Shown: one piece after another, positions 60,064 to 64,000 of the stretch | Numbering within the stretch: the first letter of the stretch is position 1 | Layout: every line of letters starts with the position of its first letter | DNA from: Rachycentron canadum | Taxonomy: Eukaryota > Chordata > Actinopteri > Carangiformes > Rachycentridae | Direction of reading: 5' to 3' | NCBI GenBank assembly: GCA_038496675.1 | Contig: CM076653.1 | Location: 25,757,643-25,821,642 of the forward strand | Length of the DNA stretch: 64,000 nucleotides | The notes under the pieces: generated by a model | What the model was told of the DNA's origin: nothing | Seen by the model: the letters and a program-made list of their open reading frames with translations, nothing else | Database searches by the model: none | Made by a program: the position numbers and the translations under genes

Positions 60064-63004
60064 TTCTGTGATGGAGTGAAAAACTGTCTCTGTAAATTGA
60101 ACTAGAAGAGGAAGTGGCATGTCAAAGTTTCAGTTTGCACTGGTGAAGTTCCTATGTTGTATTTAAGGTTGCACCAAACAGGGGTCAACTGGAGGATGCA
60201 AAACAACATTTATAGTTTTTTTGATGGCAATGTTCAATTCAAATGTCTCAGCTTAAACACAAGTGAAAAAGTTTTTTATTTATGTTTAAAAATCATATTT
60301 TGACAATCAATTTTATTTAAAGAAAGAATTGTCTTTGCAAACACTACTCAGCAGAAATGATTAGCTTATGAGGTATTTTTAAGAGAAAAAAAATGCTTAT
60401 TATTCAGGGAGGTTTCGCTAAGGGTGAGGTTGTCTTTTACAACAACGCCCCATCGATACGCATGCATTTACAGTTTACATTTTGTGCACTGAGCAGCACA
60501 ACTGGAGCAATGATTGTTGTTATGTTCCTATGTTCAGTGGTCAAATTGCTGTAGTGTTTGGTGGTTTTGCTACATAGCAACACCATTAACCACATACACC
60601 CAGAAAAAAAAAAAAAAAAAAAAAAAAAACTGGAAACTGTTAGTTTCCAGTTTCTAACTTAGAGAACTGAAAATAAGAAGAGACAAAAAAAAGTTTAGAA
60701 GAGGAATAGCCTTTTGTCTATCTACTCACTGCATTAAACAGGAAATTAAGTATTTGTATCCACAGGGCACCCAGTTTGTACTTTTGTTGATAGTCATGTC
60801 AGAATGCAGAGGTCACTGGACAATATGTTAACCAGATTAAATCAGATATATTTTATGCATTCATCTTCTGCATTCATCTTCTTTTTCATAGTCAGCAGAC
60901 AAAATTAGTATTTGCTATATAGCTTGTGCGCAAACCACCTATTCAATAACTGACTTTTTTATATATGCTATTCATTGTGCAAGCTTGAATTGTCTTTGTT
61001 CTGATACTGAAGAATGACACAGATGCAGTTCAAATGAAAGTTTTCTTTGCCTGGCCCAAACAGATTCAGGATTTTAAACATGTAAAATGCTGAGCTGATG
61101 CAGAAGGACTCTATTTCTTCTCATGTCATCACATCATTTTTTAATCTTGTCACCGTCAGCTCCTTAGGTCCCCTCAGCCCTTGTCACCAGCCCAGCTCAC
61201 TCCTCCCATGTTTTTCCCCTTCATCTCCCAATGCCTGCCATTCATCCACCAGATGTCCTCAGACTTCCTTTTTTGTCTTCATATCCACCACCCCAGCCAG
61301 TATTATTAAAAGCTGCCATTGCCACAAGCTCCATGTTGTATTATGTGCTTCTCGAGCTTTTGTATGTACCTATTACCTGCATTTAGTTACCAGTTGCTTG
61401 TATTGTCTATCTGTCTGTCTGTCTGTCTAACTGTAAATTTATTTTCATCCATTAAACCTTAACATTTATTGAAAGCAAGTTCTTTGCATCAGCCTTTGTG
61501 TCTGCATTTTTGTCCTCTCTGCTTGTGCAGATACCCTCAATGTGACAAATCTCTTCTCTTAGTCCTTAGCAAAGTCCTTCCAGCAGTGAAGGTATCACCC
61601 AGCTCTCCAATTAAAATTTAATTACCCACTGGACATAACATTAGTACAAGACAGATCCCAATTTACCTCCTGGGCAATGCTGAGGGGGGCAAGTCTCAGC
61701 CAAATGTAAAAGAGTGGAAATGAATCAAACACCACTGGCTTTCTGGTCTATGAGCACAGGTAGCAGTGTTTGGTATAGACTCAGTGTTCCTTTGACAAAG
61801 TTCTTGTCCAATTATATTTGGTATTATCAGCAGCAACAAATGTACTTTCCTCTGTGAAGTTAGGGATGTTGTCAATGAGACCAGGGGTCCAGTTCCTGTA
61901 GTGGAAACTCTTTGTAGAAGCTCTTACATCTTTGACATCAGTGCAGCGTAGACAAGTGTTCATGAGGCTGCTTGTTCTCTAGTTGTTTTTCAGGACTTAT
62001 GCAGTCTGTTGATGGATATGACATAGTGACACACATTTGGATGCTGAGAACCAGCAATTTGAGGATAAAAGCATGCATACTTGTAAACAGTATAACTATT
62101 ATCAAATTATAAATCATATTTCAGTTCTCATCACATCATGAGCCAAATAACTTAACAATAATCTGTCTCCTTTAATACAGTCGAATGGTGTTTGAGTTTG
62201 TCTTGAAAATAACAGTAATCTGAATAAGCTGAATAATGCTGTCTCTAGTTAAGGCAAACACCACCAAATGATCTGTTGGAGAAGATGATAAGGAAGAATT
62301 TAATTTTAAGTCACTGAATAGCTCTCAAAAAAAATCTAATTTACCTGCCAAAGCAATGTTCATAATTATATAATGACAAAACGGAATAATAAATGTATAG
62401 GACATTGTTTGCATTTAAATCATTTATGAATACAGATGATATCGATGCATTATTTTCACTTTTTCTGTTCAGATGTATCAGATGTATTTTTTTTTAAACT
62501 AGTTTGTACTGTTTCAGTTTAAATCATTTTGACAGAGGATCTTTTTCAATACCTCATACAACAGCTGAAAACTGTTAAAATAAGATCATAGAGCATGGAT
62601 TAACAAACTTTAAATTACCAGGGGAATGTTTTTTTTGAATAATTACCAGAAGACTGAACTCCAGCACTTGTTGCTGGAAGAGGAAGGAGACAGAGTCCTA
62701 GAACTGAAGAAAGAAAAGAAATCATCCTTCTCTCAGAGGATCTCTTGCAGATTTCCTTGCTTATTGCTAAATCTGATGGCAGAAGTTTTCAGAAACACAT
62801 TTCAGGAAATGACATTGAGGCAACTCATTTTTCATTTAAGACCAGCCCCTGTGCTCATGGTACTGCAATACTCAACCGAGGACACTAAACCATTTAATGT
62901 GTCATGTGTTCTGTCTATTTTGTTGTTTATGTAATATTTTCCTTGTTTGTAACATGTACAAGCAAAATATAACTTTGTATTAACCCCTGTAATCACTGTC
63001 ATCT
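60064..63004. other. Upstream region of aif1, no gene supported
   Basis: AT-rich sequence with an A run at about 60605-60629 and a short (TCTG)n near 61410. Short open frames here show no family likeness or splice structure. The aif1 promoter is expected in the first few hundred bases. Confidence 0.5.
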
Positions 63005-64000
63005 ATAGAGAGACAGAGATGGGAAGGACGTGCAGGCGGTTAGGGTGCTCAAGGATAGAGATGGAAACGTATTGGCTGATGCCAGTAGTGTGATGGAAGG
63101 AGTACTTCGGAGAGTTGATGAATGAGGAAAATGAGAGAGAACGAAGAGTAGAAGAGGTGACTGTGGTGGACCAGGAAGTAGCAAAGATTAGTAAGGATGA
63201 AGTGAGGAGGGCATTGAAGAGGATGAAGAGTGGAAAGGCACTCGGTCCTGATGATATACCTGTGGAGGTATGGAAGTGTCTTGGAGAGGTAGCAGTAGAG
63301 TTTCTGACTGGGTTGTTCAACAGGATCTTAGATAGTGAGAAGATGCCTGAGGAACGGAGGAGAAGTGTGCAGGTGCCCATTTTTAAGAACAAGGGAGTTG
63401 TGGTAACTACAGAGGAATAAATATAATTAGCCATACAATGAAGCTATGGGAAAGAGTAGTTGAAGCTAGACTAACGGCAAGTGAGCATTTGTGAGCAGCA
63501 GTATGGTTTCATGCCAAAAAAGAGTACTACAGATGCAGTATTTGCTTTGAGGATGTTGATAGAAGTACAGAGAAGGTCAGAGGGAGCTGAATTGTGTCTT
63601 TGTAGATCTGGAGAAATCTTATGACAGGGTACCCAGAGAGGAACTGTGGTATTGTATGAGGAAGTCTGGAGTGGCAGAGATGTATGTTAGAGCAGTGCAG
63701 GACATGTATGAGGACAGTAAGACAGTGGTGAGGTGTGCTGTAGGTGTGACAGAGGAGTTCAAGGTGGAGGTGGGACTGCATCAGGGATCAGCTTTGTGCC
63801 CCTTCTTGTTTGCTATAGTGATGGACAGGCTTACAGACAAGGTTAGACAGGAATCTTCATGGACTATGATGTTTGCAAATTACATTGTGATCAGTAGTGA
63901 GAGGAGGGAACAGGTGGAGCAGAAGCTAGAGTGGTGGAGGTTTGCCCTGGAAAGGAGAGGAATGAAAGTTAGCTGCAGCAAGACGGAGTATATGTGTGTG
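63005..64000 (+). mobile_element. Dead non-LTR retrotransposon, reverse transcriptase part, RTE-like
   Basis: Encodes fragments of a LINE-type reverse transcriptase in shifting frames: KRMKSGKALGPDDIPVEVW and VPIFKNKG, then SHTMKLWERVVEARL, QYGFMPKKSTTDA, VFVDLEKSYDRVPREELWY, VEVGLHQGSALCPFLFA and RFALERRGMKV. These are the ordered blocks of fish RTE-type elements as I know them. There are several frameshifts or stops (for example near 63418, 63490 and 63590). The catalytic box that should read F/Y-A-D-D reads FANY, so the enzyme is inactive. It continues past the window edge. Confidence 0.88.

Noticed and set aside
61098..61430. A 110-codon open frame ending in a TCTG repeat
   Set aside because: Ser/Cys-rich low-complexity translation, no splice context and no likeness to known proteins.

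Overview
The window is nuclear DNA from a ray-finned (teleost) fish. The genes have many short exons with GT/AG introns. Their products match vertebrate families closely, and the spaces between them hold microsatellites, a decayed Tc1-like element, a dead non-LTR retrotransposon and a palindromic repeat that I recognise from teleost genomes. No bacterial, organellar or CRISPR-like content was seen. Coordinates given for spliced genes span first to last coding base; exon limits were read by eye from splice sites, reading phase and family similarity.

Layout, left to right. 0.35-2.2 kb (-): an unrecognised multi-exon gene for a probable secreted acidic protein. 3.1-8.3 kb (+): csnk2a1, catalytic alpha subunit of protein kinase CK2. 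9.9-12.9 and 14.2-17.2 kb (+): two tandem paraoxonase genes with the same nine-exon plan. 17.5-21.2 kb (-): kcnk5, a TASK-2-like two-pore potassium channel, converging on the second paraoxonase. 21.2-23.9 kb: repeats. About 23.9-53.3 kb (+): epb41, protein 4.1R, with two possible upstream first exons, a very long E/K-rich headpiece, a FERM domain, a large exon array not present in the mammalian 4.1R I know, the spectrin-actin-binding exons and the start of the C-terminal domain. 55.8-57.8 kb (-): csnk2b, regulatory beta subunit of CK2. 58.8-60.1 kb (-): aif1. 63.0-64.0 kb (+): a dead RTE-like reverse transcriptase that runs off the end.

Two features stand out. First, between the FERM and spectrin-actin-binding parts of epb41 lies a run of eleven phase-1/phase-1 exons (39.2-44.3 kb). 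Each ends in a variant of [15 protein letters not shown]. At least one unit was duplicated recently, because its intron was copied almost unchanged, and two exon-like remnants lie among the intact units. The modelled protein is about 2,230 residues, against about 860 for human 4.1R. Second, genes for both CK2 subunits lie about 50 kb apart, and csnk2b sits next to aif1, as in the human MHC class III neighbourhood. This csnk2b has an unexpected block of substitutions in an otherwise nearly invariant protein.

Functionally the genes are mostly unrelated housekeeping and tissue genes: a kinase holoenzyme pair, lactonases, a pH-sensitive K+ channel, a membrane-skeleton adaptor and a macrophage EF-hand protein. 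The grouping reads as conserved synteny plus local duplication, not as an operon-like pathway.
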